Origin: Sperchopsis tessellata
Taxonomy: Eukaryota; Arthropoda; Insecta; Coleoptera; Hydrophilidae
DNA: 34,007 bases
Assembly (NCBI GenBank): GCA_033557685.1
Contig: JAWQRN010000213.1
Span: 1-34,007, forward strand
Reading direction: 5' to 3'
Shown here: in pieces, positions 1 through 10,569 of the stretch
Numbering within the stretch: position 1 is the stretch's first letter
Layout: the number at the start of each line of letters is the position of its first letter
Translations under genes and position numbers: made by a program
Notes under the pieces: model-generated
Databases searched by the model: none
The model's input: only the letters and a program-made list of their open reading frames with translations
Told to the model about the DNA's origin: nothing

Positions 1-18
1 TATGTTCTGTGATATGTT

Positions 19-20
<2 letters not shown>

Positions 21-72
<52 letters not shown>
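21..72. repeat. (TA)n microsatellite
   Basis: Nearly uninterrupted TA dinucleotide run, broken once by an extra T at about position 60. It carries no coding content. The right edge of the window (33982-34007) also ends in a TA-rich run. Confidence 0.95.
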
Positions 73-3000
73 AGTTTGTCTGTCGTGGAGAACAAAATAC
101 ATTTTTATTAATCTTAGGGAGTATCAGCCAGGAATATTGTACACTGGATTGAAGATAAAACTACTAAAACTAAACGTTTCGTCTAATATTTTAGACTTGA
201 TCACTAGTGAGAACGTGTAGTCCTATGGAAGACAGAGCAAATCATTACACATAGAAAATTGCAAGAAAGTCAACACTTATTAATTATCACATAGCACAAG
301 GCTAACAACGTTTTTATTTGCATAATGCAAGCAACATGTTATTTTGGAAATAATAGTAGAATGGCGGCCTTCCTGAGATCACACAACGGGGTGCCTCTCC
401 TGTATTGCAGAGCGAAGGGTAATAGCGACGCATCCCTATCTTGAACCCGTTGTTTGTCAAAAAGGAGATTTTTAATGTCTGTAGTCCACGTTCCCGATTA
501 ATGATTTCTCTTTTGCTTCATTTGTATTCTTTTGTAGACCCTAAGTTGTTTTATGGAACATCTCCAATGATGTCTATTATGCAGGTTGACAATTTGGTAT
601 TAGTTCATTTAGGGCGATAGTTTCCAGAAGTGCAAGTTAGCTAGTAAATTATAGCCTTCTCATAACTTAAGGCCATATTCTTCCCAGGGTGTAAAAATTT
701 TCATATACATGTAAACATTGTAGTTGACATTAAAATTGCTGTTTGTACAATTTTATCATGTGTATTTATCAAAAACTTTCTTTGGTATTGATGTTTCATC
801 TGGTGAATTGACATACATTTACGGCTGTGTGTTTGGTTCCATAAACATCTTCAACTTTAATTCCATCGCTTCTCCACTCCACGTATGTTTTTGAGAGTTA
901 CTACACACACAGAATTTATTTACGGGTACTACTTCTGTATTTTTCACTAGCTCACGCTATTTATGTTTGCCGTCTGAGGCAAGTGTTTCTTCATAATACC
1001 CAACTTACATGCCAGAACTCCAGTCGTTTCAATATGTACATTTAAAAATTAATAAAAGTCAGTTCTAATCACAAATAATATTTTAAATACAATTTTTAAT
1101 GTAAACTTGAATATACAGCATAATTTTAACATCAAGATAAGCGATAATGTCTGTCTTTTTAAATGTTTTAGAAATATACGGACATTATATTATATTTTTG
1201 TGTCACTTTTATGTTCACTACCATAAATTTGTCGATAAAAGAGAATAAAAGTGGCTGAATATCTAAAAATAAATTTTTATAAATGCTCGTAAGCGATACA
1301 ATTTAGGCAACTCTCCCTTTCATTGGAATTGGGGCGTGGTGAAGGGGCAAATTTAATGCGGCAAAAACTCACGGTGCAGTCCTGTTGACGTGATATATAA
1401 TTAAAGATAAGAGTACGAAAGGTAGGGGCTAAATCATGACTATTTTCTTTTAATACAAAAGAAGTAATGTTTCCGTGGGCCGTTTATTTTCAAAACTGCA
1501 TAAATCACGTTATTAAGCTCCATTCATTATACGCAATTTCCCAAGGAACTCCTCCCCACCATTCTCCAATTGCCCGGGTACCTTGTCAGCACAATGGAAT
1601 AGGCACATAATGTATAATGTTTTTAAAATCCAACAATAATTATCCGTCCAAGTTCAAGAGATAACGCCGGCAATACTGCGTGAACTTTCCCTGAGAACAA
1701 GATCTTACCCGCAGATACATGTAATTAGACTTATTAACATTTCTTGTTCCATGAGAATTGTCGGTAGCGATGTACAAGACGCCATTGCCCAAGGAAAGAA
1801 AAAATTTGATACCATGTTAATTCAGTACGTCCCGCTCTATTTCTAAGGATTTTAAAGGGGAAGGGAGAAAAGAATATCCAGAGAATAGAGGGAACAGAAT
1901 TGTTCCCAGAAGGTAGTGGAGATATAAAATAAGGACTCCTATTACACGTACAAAGGATTCTTAATTTCTTGCTTTATGTTAACGTAATTATGAATAAACT
2001 TTTTACTATGTTACTTTTATTTTAATATGGCGGGGACGTGGTGTTGGAAAGAGGTGAAGAGCACCCTGCGTAGAGGAAAAGCGTTTCTGAATAGCGTTTA
2101 AGGTATAAAGCTTCTTAGAAATACGTCAATTCAAGTCCACTTCTGCAGTTTCTTGGGAACAACGAACAGTATAATTGTTTTAATTATTTTCTATTTTCCG
2201 TTAACAAATACGTCTGTTCGGTGCACTTTTTGACTTCCGTTTGAACTCGCCTTTATTTTCTCCGTGTTTGATGTTCCTTGGCTTCATTTTAAATGAACTT
2301 TAATGTTACTAAGAAGGCAGTACCTCACAGTAAAGATTTAAGTTTGTCAAGCACATACAATTTGCGAAAATATTCTATTACTTCGTTTCGCTTTCATCGT
2401 TTTCAAAGTCTTTACTTATATTTACGTTGAATTTATGTCGACAAATTTGTTGGCCTAATTAGTACTTAAATATATTTCAAAATTATTTTAAGGATTTAAT
2501 TCATACATCATAGTGATCAAAACTTTAGAATTTGGTATTTTAATTTTGTTACTTTCTTTGTAAATTTTACAAACATTTGTGTAAGTTACATAGTTTAGTT
2601 TGATTCTTTCATTCTTTAAATTCGATATATTTTAGCCATATAAGGAACTGTTATTCATATATTTTATCTGCCACATTCTCAACTATATGATTTGACCCAT
2701 AATTTGATTTAGATTTATAATTTGGTACAATAGATGTCACCATAGTTTAAAGTTCGACGAAAATATTAACTATGTACAACAACAAATATCCATAATCGAT
2801 ATAACGCAGCTTGCATGGCTGATTTTAGGGTCAATCTCATAATTGTTGACGCTCATGAATATGGAAAAACATTTCAATCCTGTCAGGTACACTACGGGCA
2901 ATTTAATTATGGCTGAGCTGTATGTTCAACATTTTTGTTTATGTATTTATATTCAAGAGTTATGTGATACGTTGTTTGTTATAATGAAAATTAATTATAA

Positions 3001-3336
3001 ATATATCATGTATGTCTGGTATAATCGCCATATCTATTATCATTTTAAGCGGGCCATTTAATTTTAGTTAATGCTAGTGTAGATACTTTTGTGAGTGACC
3101 TTTAATTTTTTATGCAGATATGTAACGTAATTTTATTTGGTACATATGAGATCTACATAATTATGTATGTAGTATAAATTTAATTATGTTTACGAAATGC
3201 ACTTATTTATAAATTATACATTTCGGTTTTTCCGAGGCTAATTGCACCAACATGATGATATGAATCAGATATTAAATTAAAAGGAAAAATAATTAAAATT
3301 TCAAGCAAAAATAATTAAAACTATAGGGACTTGTCC
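73..3336. other. Gene-free AT-rich stretch with small GC-balanced islands
   Basis: I see no gene here. Frames are closed by dense stops, and the only long one (2843-3061) has no recognisable protein feature. Several short islands have visibly higher GC and CpG than their surroundings: about 360-460, 1310-1390, 1540-1720 and 2030-2110. The first contains an ATG at 361 opening a 27-codon frame (begins MAAFLRSHNGV), too short to call. Such islands could be conserved non-coding elements, decayed exons or old transposon pieces; the sequence alone does not decide. Confidence 0.5.
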
Positions 3337-3670
3337 CTAATAATGCGTCGGACCACCCCGATTAGCTACACACTCAGTAAGTTTTATAGATATGGATCTG
3401 TTGAGGTGATTAAAGTCTTTTTGTGGAACCTCATCATGTACAATATCTACATTCCCTCTAGAGTTTGCACGGCTTGTGGAAAGTTATTCAGTCTTGTGCC
3501 TATAATATCCCATACATGCTCAATGGGCGAAAGGTCTAGAATTTTGGGTGTCCATGGTATGTGGTTAGATACCACAATTTCTTGGATATAACCGGAGATC
3601 TAATGCCATTATTGAAAACTAAACGTGACCGACTAAGATATACCATATGCAATGGCTCCTAATACCACAA
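3337..3670 (-). pseudogene. Tc1-like transposase C-terminal remnant
   Basis: Read on the minus strand, this encodes the end of a Tc1/mariner-superfamily DDE transposase, the nuclease that cuts and pastes the element at TA sites. The motif LDLSPIEHVWD is clear, with the catalytic Glu codon at 3519-3521, followed by IIGTRLNNFPQAVQTLE. After a frameshift comes VPQKDFNHLNRS and then ECVANRGGPTHY before a stop at 3337-3339, a typical Tc1-family C-terminus. Upstream, GAIAYG (about 3643-3659) and GYIQEIV are recognisable but interrupted by stops. The block between YIQEI and the PIEHVWD region is much shorter than usual, so the segment that normally holds the second catalytic Asp is missing. It is non-functional, and an open frame on the opposite strand (3331-3591) is only its shadow. 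I did not find convincing terminal inverted repeats. Confidence 0.85.
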
Positions 3671-4184
3671 TCACTATCGCTTAATATACGCTACCAACAA
3701 AAAACTGGGGACCAAGCTTTTCTCCAGATAACGTCATTAAAGTTCACAACTACAGCAAGCATTAGTGTCGATGTTAGACATTCAAGGATAGATAAAAAAC
3801 CTTACACGTCATAGTGTCGTACGCATTGTTACAATTCATTAGCCTCTGCTAACCATTAGTCTTAGTCCACAACTAAAAGGCATTGAAGATATTCTGTTAT
3901 TATTCATTAACCTACGTTCTACAACATCTTAGTTAATTTGAATCACTTCTGTTTACTCTATTTAAACATAATAAGAAATGCACTTGGTTGGTTTAAAATT
4001 GTGGATTTGTGCACCCTAGAAATATGACTTAATTCAAGCAAACACAAAAAAAAACAAATTACAGTAGAATAAATCACCAAATATCTTAAAAATATTCTGA
4101 TAACCTGTGCCCGAGAATGGCACAAAAAAATAAGGTAACAAAAAACTACAATTTTGTTTACATTCAAATCAATTCTTACTATCA
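3671..4184. other. No recognised feature
   Basis: AT-rich sequence between the Tc1-like remnant and the inverted-repeat element. Its left part (to about 3760) may still be decayed transposase DNA, but no motif is readable. I see no gene. Confidence 0.4.
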
Positions 4185-4186
4185 TA

Positions 4187-4275
4187 CAGGGTGATTCACT
4201 GCATTTCAACTGCTACCCTTAACTATTTTGTTAAAAGAGCGATAAAATACAAGTATATTAGGGTTTCGTTGCCTG
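4187..4275 (+). repeat. Left terminal inverted repeat of the 4187-4824 element
   Basis: Pairs with 4733-4824 in inverted orientation, with scattered mismatches. It begins CAGGGTGATTCACT. Confidence 0.8.
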
Positions 4276-4732
4276 TATAGGTCACTGATATAAGAATATA
4301 GGTGATTGTTAGTACATCTCAAATTTCTATGTGTTCGAAAATGTGTTTCCATTGGGAGCTGGGCGATTGGGGTATAATGCCTTTTACTCTCTTCTTGCAG
4401 CTTTGTTATTTTCATTGTTTTTTTTTAATAAAGGGAAATATTTCAAGCTTTTCGGCTTCTAACAAATGTAAAAAAACAATAATGGTAGTAAAGAAACAAT
4501 GTTGTCATAGATCATCAGCCAAAGCATAGTTAGAGCATTTTTAAGGCCCAATATGTCAACAACTCTTACACCTAGACCTATCAACCCTCATACATTTAAA
4601 ATCAGAAAAAAGGATCTGAAAGGAAATGTTAAAATATACAGGTGTTCAATTTAAAAAATCACCTCTATTCTTATAGCACGTGACCTACATACGTAATTGT
4701 TGTTTTAGTAGTATTTAAAAAAAAAAAATAGA

Positions 4733-4824
4733 TGAAACCCTATACCTTTCGCATTTAACTTTTTTTTATAGCTCTTTTAGCAAAAAAATTAAGGGGGGGG
4801 GTCGATATATAGTAAATCACCATG
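4733..4824 (-). repeat. Right terminal inverted repeat of the 4187-4824 element
   Basis: Inverted partner of 4187-4275. It contains a nine-G run and is preceded by a long A tract (about 4717-4728) that interrupts the extended arm homology. Confidence 0.8.
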
Positions 4825-4826
4825 TA

Positions 4827-7096
4827 ATACCAAGCTAGTACACAATATTAAGTAAAAAACTAGTTATTCGTTCTGGGAGTTCCAATTTCTATGTCAATTA
4901 GTATATATTATCATACTAAACTAATTACCATAGAAGAGTTGCATCATAAAAGAGTCTCGCGTAGTGATTACAAAATTATCCCACTGATTTCAATACCTAG
5001 GTGATCAATTATTTTTACGTAAATCCCCTGTGTACGCGTTTTATGAAATCTCTCTCATATAATACAGCCTTATGAATGATAAATTGGAGTAAAACTCGAT
5101 AAAACCGCTTAATATTTGTGCATAACAGGTTGCCAGTATCTAAGCGACTTTCGTAAATACATAAATAATGTAAAAGTATCAGTATCTACTTATGTCAAGA
5201 GACAGGAAACAAGGTGTGGCAATGTTGTGAGCGTTGATAGATGCCAGATGTCAATTGTTAAAAATATCGCCTCCAAAGGCTAGTTTTCAATTATGAGTTT
5301 GAGAAATTATAGTTGGTATTTGGTTACCTTTTAAAAACACCTGCTTCTATCAGAAATAAGCAATCATACTAAGATATTGCACTTGTAATTATTTAGGTTT
5401 CTGCAGGTGTGGTGATACATTTTTCTACCCTCCTTAATTAGTAGTTAGAGAATTTGCGGTTAAGATACAATTAGATCAAATTTTTAATTTTCTTAATTAC
5501 TTCCTAGTAACGCTACTTCGGTGATTCAGCAACATGATGAATGTAATAATTAATTGATGAGTAACAAGCAGTAGCGCCACTTCCAAGAATATTAAATCTT
5601 AAACATAGCTAAGTGCTAGAGGACTACTTTACCAAGTATATAATAATAATCGGTTTATTTTAGAATTTTTTATAAGCTCACCAATATAAAGTTTATTTTA
5701 GAACATTTGAAATTTTTCATAAGCAAAATTTTGCAAATTATACATCCAGTATTTTTAAATATATTATATAAAAAGAGAACATTTTTGGTCCAAATGAAAA
5801 CTGCATTCTATAAACTATTTTCTATTCCATTGATTAACCCAGAAAATGACTTATTGCACTACAGAAAATAACGTTATGTTATTTTAGTGGATATTTTATA
5901 CAAATTATTTACTAAATAATATAGGAACTTGTTTGTCGCCCTGATAAATCGCAAAATACTTTATTTAACTATTAATTTATAGAATAATAAAGCAGTTGGA
6001 AATTACTGGATATGAAAATCATGTCCTCCCTCCAAATTCATGCCATCTTTCTTAACATTCGACCCCTTTTCGACGACAGATCCTATTGTCTACCTTGGCC
6101 GTTTCCATCTCTTTGACGAAGAAAATTTGACCTTCTCTGTCAAAAATTACAGAGCAGGTAAAAATTTCTAAAGAAGTTATCTACTAGCAGTCATGCTAGG
6201 CAAAAAGCTAATCGGGAATCAGCACATCCACCAACTACTTCTACCAAAAAAATAAAGCCGCAATATCCTACAGTCACTTTTTTAGCCACCACCAAAGACA
6301 AAGCCTACTGGGTAGAAAAATTTGTCAAAAATTAATCTTTCACCCAGAGAGGGGTACGAACTCAACTATAACCCTAATCACCCACTACTAATTCATTTCT
6401 CTCCATTCAGAACTCACATATTACTTACAACTTATAACTATGTATATACTATCAAACTGTTATTGTGTCTAATACATACAAAACATATTATTAAATAAAA
6501 CATAAAAAACGCACTTAATTTCAACCATCAGAAAAAATGACAACATAAACACCTTGCACCACCCCAACCAACCAAAATCTATGAGGCCAATAGCTGGAAT
6601 CATTGGAAGAAGTCCTCCAACACTACTGATTACCCTGGGGACCCCCGCTACTTTCTCCTTGATACCACCAGAACACAAACACTTTCACACACCGAAAAAG
6701 TCGTAAACGCTACCTATGTCACCAGGTACACGATATTGATATGATGATTACGAATAAATTTGATGAGTTCAGTCATTGAATCGATCGCCTTAAAAACGTT
6801 TGAAACAGGGTACGAAATGTCGACATGTCTTGGTAAATTTTTTTATATAAAATTTCACCCAAAAACACCATTCGAGTACGTACCTACATGCAATTGGTTC
6901 CGGATATAGAGAATTACATTAATTTAAATAACTGTAGAGTAATATAAAAATATAAATTGGAGAATATTTATGAATTTTTCTTGTCATTGTCCATAACATT
7001 TGCCAAATACAGCAGGAGTATTTGGAGAAGTATTTTCAAGAATGCCATTATGTTAAAGAATTTTATAAATAGTCAATAGTAGATAATAGAGATTTT
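4827..7096. other. Gene-free stretch with a pyrimidine-rich block
   Basis: Mostly AT-rich with no recognised gene. Between about 6010 and 6720 the plus strand becomes C- and A-rich and G-poor, with few CpG, unlike its neighbours. It contains a 44-codon plus-strand frame (begins MPSFLTFDPFST, about 6041-6175) and a 69-codon minus-strand frame (6469-6678). None matches a family I know. The block could be a decayed retroelement or transcript-derived insertion, but I have no positive identification. Confidence 0.35.
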
Positions 7097-7656
7097 CTAC
7101 CAAATATTTTGGATAAATGCATATTTCATAGAAATAACAGACACAATTCTAGATGCTGGAAGATACATGGAAAAATATGGTGCTTTTACCCAAAATGACA
7201 GAAACTGATAATTTAATTGCCTAATGCTCATTACAGTTTTTCTATTCAGGTTTTTGAACATCTCGGTCAGTACAACGTGTACAATCAGATTTGCCGTAGC
7301 TATAGTACCACCACAGAAGAACCGATAGAAATAAATTGCCGAGTTAACACTCAAAACAACAATTTAGGAAATCCTGCGTGTTGACATTTCTCATTTTCAA
7401 TACAGAAACTGTGGTATACTATGAGGGTTTTACGAAAGTATGGCAATATATGAGAAAGTAGAGGATATTTTGGGTAGATCGTGTAACAAAAAGTGGGATG
7501 AAAAAAGTGACGATTCTTTATCATGATGACACAATGTTGGCGATAGCGAGTTTTTGCATAGGAATTATTAATATTACTTAAAATACGTGTTTCTTGAAAC
7601 GGCAAAAGGTAAAAAACCCAATATTCTACTTCTGAACCATCTAAGGAACAATACAT
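7097..7656 (-). other. Two consecutive unassigned minus-strand open frames
   Basis: An 101-residue frame (7351-7656) is followed on the same strand by an 85-residue frame (7097-7354) overlapping it by 4 nt in a different phase. Together they leave most of 560 bp open, more than is usual in this window. Both predicted peptides are rich in aromatic and hydrophobic residues, but I see no domain motif, signal peptide or splice structure that identifies them. They could be a frameshifted remnant of a membrane protein or simply chance frames. No function is proposed. Confidence 0.2.
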
Positions 7657-8398
7657 TAGAGAGTATGTGCATTCGTTTTGCTTTGGGTTAAGAAGATAGA
7701 CATGTTCTTTCCATTTGACATTCGTTGTTCTAGGTAATCATTAGATGGAAACAACGAACTGTAATTTTGGTATAAAATATATTTCTTAGATATTTGCGTC
7801 AAAGATTTCAATATTTGTAAAACCAGGTTTTATTTGGGAGACTATGTGGCATGATATGTATGTTCAAATTATTAATTTACTCTTTGCTAATGCCAACAGC
7901 TTCACTAATTAATTGTAATAGCAGGCAGTTATGATATAAAAACGACAAATATTATTGTTAACTTTAAATAATAAATTGTAGTTAATATTTAATTAAAATT
8001 AATTTGGTTGTATTTCCGTACATAGATTTATTTTCGCTCGTTAATTTTTAACTTTTACCAAATAACAAAACAAACTACATTAATTAAGGTTGGGCTGCCA
8101 TATAAATTTATTACCATTCTAAATCAACTACTCATTAATGCAAAAACCTCACCAAAAATCTCCCACGCTAGAACCATTAGCTATGATAGAAGATATTTAA
8201 ATGATGTCAATCCCCTCAACTAACTACTATTTGGTCACACGACGCCGCTACCTCAGAATATTTTTTAAATCTTCATCTAAATTTGAAGTCTGCCGTCGAT
8301 TATTTGCGTAATAGTTCAAGGAGCTGGATTGTCCTAAGGGGTTACTGACATCTGGAGATTGCATATTTTAAAAATAACGATTAGTTACCAAGTAATAC
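7657..8398. other. No recognised feature
   Basis: AT-rich sequence, including runs of ATTAATT-type motifs around 7975-8020. I see no gene, inverted repeat or tandem repeat. Confidence 0.4.
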
Positions 8399-8722
8399 AT
8401 GGTTATGAGCGGCAATATCAATTTATATCGACATATATCCGATTTTTTAAAAATGCCTTTCCGAACCGGGCTCATAATTAAAAATAAAAAAGTAATTTGT
8501 TCGATAAAAACCGGCCTGATATTCGAATGCCGCGTACGATTTCAGAATTTTCAAGCAGCGTTGGTAGATGACGCCACGCATGCCGCCTTATCAACTTTAC
8601 AATGCACGTATTTTTTCGCCGTCGACCAAGGCTATCTAGCAGTACAGTCGCAGTTATTTATTTATAATTTACACTTTTGCCGTATAATTTGTATTGATTT
8701 TGCATTATATGCGAGAAAATGA
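8399..8722 (+). other. Unassigned 107-codon open frame in a CpG-containing island
   Basis: The longest plus-strand frame in the window opens with ATG at about 8400 and closes with TGA at about 8720. The DNA from about 8400 to 8650 has visibly more GC and CpG (for example CCGCGTACG and GACGCCACGCATGCCGCC) than the flanks. The predicted peptide has no domain I recognise, no clear signal peptide and no repeats, and there is no obvious polyadenylation or splice context. It may be a small gene, an exon, a conserved regulatory element with an incidental frame, or chance. I do not assign a function. Confidence 0.25.
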
Positions 8723-9343
8723 AATATGCTTTCTTTATGCTCTTATATCTGCTTCGTTAATTAGAGAAGGACACTTATATTAATCAGAAAATGCTGTATT
8801 TTTTTTAGTCGCAAATAAAATTTTCTAAAGCTCAAACGATATGTTGGTTTAGTTCAATCGTCATCATCAACCAGCCATTTGCGTCCACTGCTGCCTCCTC
8901 TAAACTCTTCCACTCAAATCGATTTTGAGATTTTTGCATCCAGTTGCTTGCAGTTGGTTCAATAATTACATATTATTCAATAGTTATATATTTGTTAAAT
9001 AATCAAACTTATAAATTTGCTTTATTATTTTTACTATCCACATAGCAGAGGTCTGGTGAAAAACGTATGTTAAAATAAACAGATGCAGAGAGATTCTTGC
9101 ACTGATGAGGAAATGCAACTTATAAATATGTCGAAAGCTTAATCATCGAGAGCGTTACTTTTTTAAACGCGCAGCCTAATAATGCTCCTTACAAAATATG
9201 ATAATACACCAAAAAGCTTTTATGTAAGATGACTGATGGGCATATGGAAAAGGTACGTCTTATTTTCAGGTGAAATATTATTATCATTATTTTAGATAAT
9301 AGCAAGTGGTACGCCGATGCAAACTACTGTATTTGTATTAATT
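8723..9343. other. No recognised feature
   Basis: AT-rich, without open frames or repeat structure that I can see. It ends at the target-site duplication of the SINE. Confidence 0.4.
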
Positions 9344-9357
9344 CAATTCATTAAGTT
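9344..9357. repeat. Target-site duplication flanking the SINE (one copy)
   Basis: CAATTCATTAAGTT here and CAATATATTAAGTT at 9614-9627 match at 12 of 14 positions and bracket the SINE exactly, as expected from LINE-mediated insertion followed by point mutation. Confidence 0.8.
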
Positions 9358-9613
9358 TTTTTTAATACATTATGTTTATTTAACAATGGCCTATTTTCGC
9401 TGCTGGGGCCAATCACCGATACTAGCGATTAGGATACCACACATGGGCATTTTGCAGCATCCATGTTCCAGCTGAAATTGTTTTACGTCCCTCTCGTAAG
9501 TCGAGCTTCACAAAATTTTCTCCTAAACATAAAGAGCCAGCCACCTCTGGGTCTTGAACTCAAGACCCATGCTTCTTTGCCTAATACTTAGCCACTGTGC
9601 TAATGAGACGGCT
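9358..9613 (-). mobile_element. tRNA-derived SINE, full length (copy 1)
   Basis: Read on the minus strand, the element starts AGCCGTCTCATTAGCACAGT. Its head has an RNA polymerase III A box (TAGCACAGTGGC, about 9591-9602) and about 35 nt later a B box within GGGTCTTGAGTTCAAGACCC (9549-9568; AGTTCAAGACC fits GGTTCGANNCC). This is the layout of a tRNA-derived SINE promoter. The body continues with CAGCTGGAACATGGATGC and TCGGTGATTGGCC, then AGCGAAAATAGGCC and GTTAAATAAACA, and ends in an A-rich tail (ATTAAAAAAAA) directly against the target-site duplication. The body from about 9360 to 9500 is shared with a second copy at 33442-33635. SINEs encode no protein and move using a partner LINE's reverse transcriptase. 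I cannot tell which LINE served here; the LINE remnant at 14480-15850 shares no obvious tail. Confidence 0.88.
9549..9602 (-). promoter_or_regulatory. Internal RNA polymerase III promoter (A and B boxes) of the SINE
   Basis: The A box (TAGCACAGTGGC) lies near 9591-9602 and the B box in 9549-9568, read on the minus strand. Spacing and order fit a tRNA-type type 2 promoter. Confidence 0.75.
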
Positions 9614-9627
9614 CAATATATTAAGTT
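9614..9627. repeat. Target-site duplication flanking the SINE (second copy)
   Basis: CAATATATTAAGTT, a 12/14 match to 9344-9357. Confidence 0.8.
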
Positions 9628-10325
9628 ATTTTAACCTACATGATAGTCTCATTCATTTTTATTTCTAGTCTTTAGTTTTAAAAGCATTCACACTAACAGT
9701 TTCTACCATTTAACTATAAACAACACGGTTTCTGATTAATTTTCATCTAGGTTACTTATTATATCGTTGTTTCAAGTTTCTTCGGAAGAAACAGGTCAAC
9801 TGAGCATGATTAATTGTCATTTGTGATCTTAAAAGTCTCTATAAACTTTCCTCCTAGCTTTATTTGTTTTAAGGTTGTTAAATGTTTAAGCCAGTCCTTA
9901 AGCCCCCTTAACACTAGAGAAATTCTTCTTTGAACTGTGCGTATTTAAGAATAGATCTTATATATTATTGATAAAATCATAAAATGTTCACCATATGAGA
10001 ATTACCATCATTTTTACTTTTTTAGAACTTTCTGCTTAGAGGCAGTTCTCACTGAAGTGTCACCAAATGGGGGTCTTAGGATAGTTGGGGCCTACATGTA
10101 GGATACCACAGTCCAATCTTTGACATTCACCAGATATACCATAAGATCGTTAGCCTGAGTTAGTGGGTTAACAATTTATTTGATGTTGTCAGAAAACCTC
10201 CTTAGATATGGTAGATAATCGAACTAAGGCATCCCAAACTGAGTGCTAGACTTGAACATATGTTTAAAGAAGTTCACCACAAGCTAATGGTATACACAGG
10301 CCAGTTAGACCCTTAAACTATTAAT
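9628..10325. other. No recognised gene; possible upstream part of a Penelope-like element
   Basis: AT-rich to about 10020. From about 10020 to 10325 the composition is more balanced, and the frame leading into the GIY-YIG fragment is partly open. This may be decayed Penelope-like sequence (the linker between reverse transcriptase and endonuclease), but no reverse-transcriptase motif is readable. Confidence 0.3.
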
Positions 10326-10569
10326 GGGATGTTTCTCAATGAATGCGGAACAGAATATATCGGCCAAACTGGCAACTCATTCAGTGAATACAAAGAAAAC
10401 ATATCATGTTTGTCTTTAATCTTAAACTTATCAAAACACAATTTCATTTTCATTAAAGTTGAGTACTGCTGAAGGTTTCGAGATATATAACAGAAGCCAC
10501 AATTTACATTACACAGTTATTTTATCTAATGGAAGAAGTTTATGTATATTTCACGTCAATGGTAGTTAA
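10326..10569 (+). pseudogene. Penelope-like element GIY-YIG endonuclease remnant
   Basis: From 10326 one frame reads GMFLNECGTEYIGQTGNSFS followed by EYKE. This matches the zinc-binding/GIY-YIG start of the endonuclease domain that follows reverse transcriptase in many Penelope-like retroelements (family pattern: C..C...YIGQTGRSF..R.KEH). After one frameshift, a second frame from about 10456 reads LSTAEGFEIYNRSHNLHY, resembling the LN.LE..EIY motif at the end of that domain, and ends at a stop at 10567-10569. The first Cys of the pair and the Arg after the YIGQTG block look lost, so the copy is dead. Other retroelements or a host GIY-YIG nuclease are less likely given the CGTEYIGQTG wording. 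No reverse transcriptase is visible upstream, so this is a fragment. Confidence 0.62.

Larger units (their letters stand above)
4187..4824. mobile_element. Non-autonomous element with long terminal inverted repeats (MITE-like)
   Basis: The left end starts CAGGGTGATTCACT and the right end, reverse-complemented, starts CATGGTGATTTACT. The arms stay alignable for at least 85-90 bp (left about 4187-4275, right about 4733-4824), sharing blocks such as CCCTTAA, TAAAAGAGC and AGGGTTTC. After an A-rich insertion in the right arm they match again at TAGGTCAC and ATAAGAATA.AGGTGATT. TA lies immediately outside both ends (4185-4186 and 4825-4826), as expected for a Tc1/mariner-type target duplication, although a 2-bp TA is weak evidence in AT-rich DNA. 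The interior has no transposase. Short frames in it are by-products of the arms. The right arm has a run of nine G (4793-4801) where the left arm has a short C tract, a likely slippage expansion. Confidence 0.82.

Noticed and set aside
3331..3591. Plus-strand 86-codon open frame
   Set aside because: It is the reverse of the Tc1-like transposase tail; the minus-strand reading carries the recognisable motifs.
3958..4529. Short frames 3958-4209 and 4206-4415 (minus) and 4302-4529 (plus)
   Set aside because: They lie in or across the inverted-repeat arm of the 4187-4824 element and have no protein motif; the repeat structure explains the sequence.
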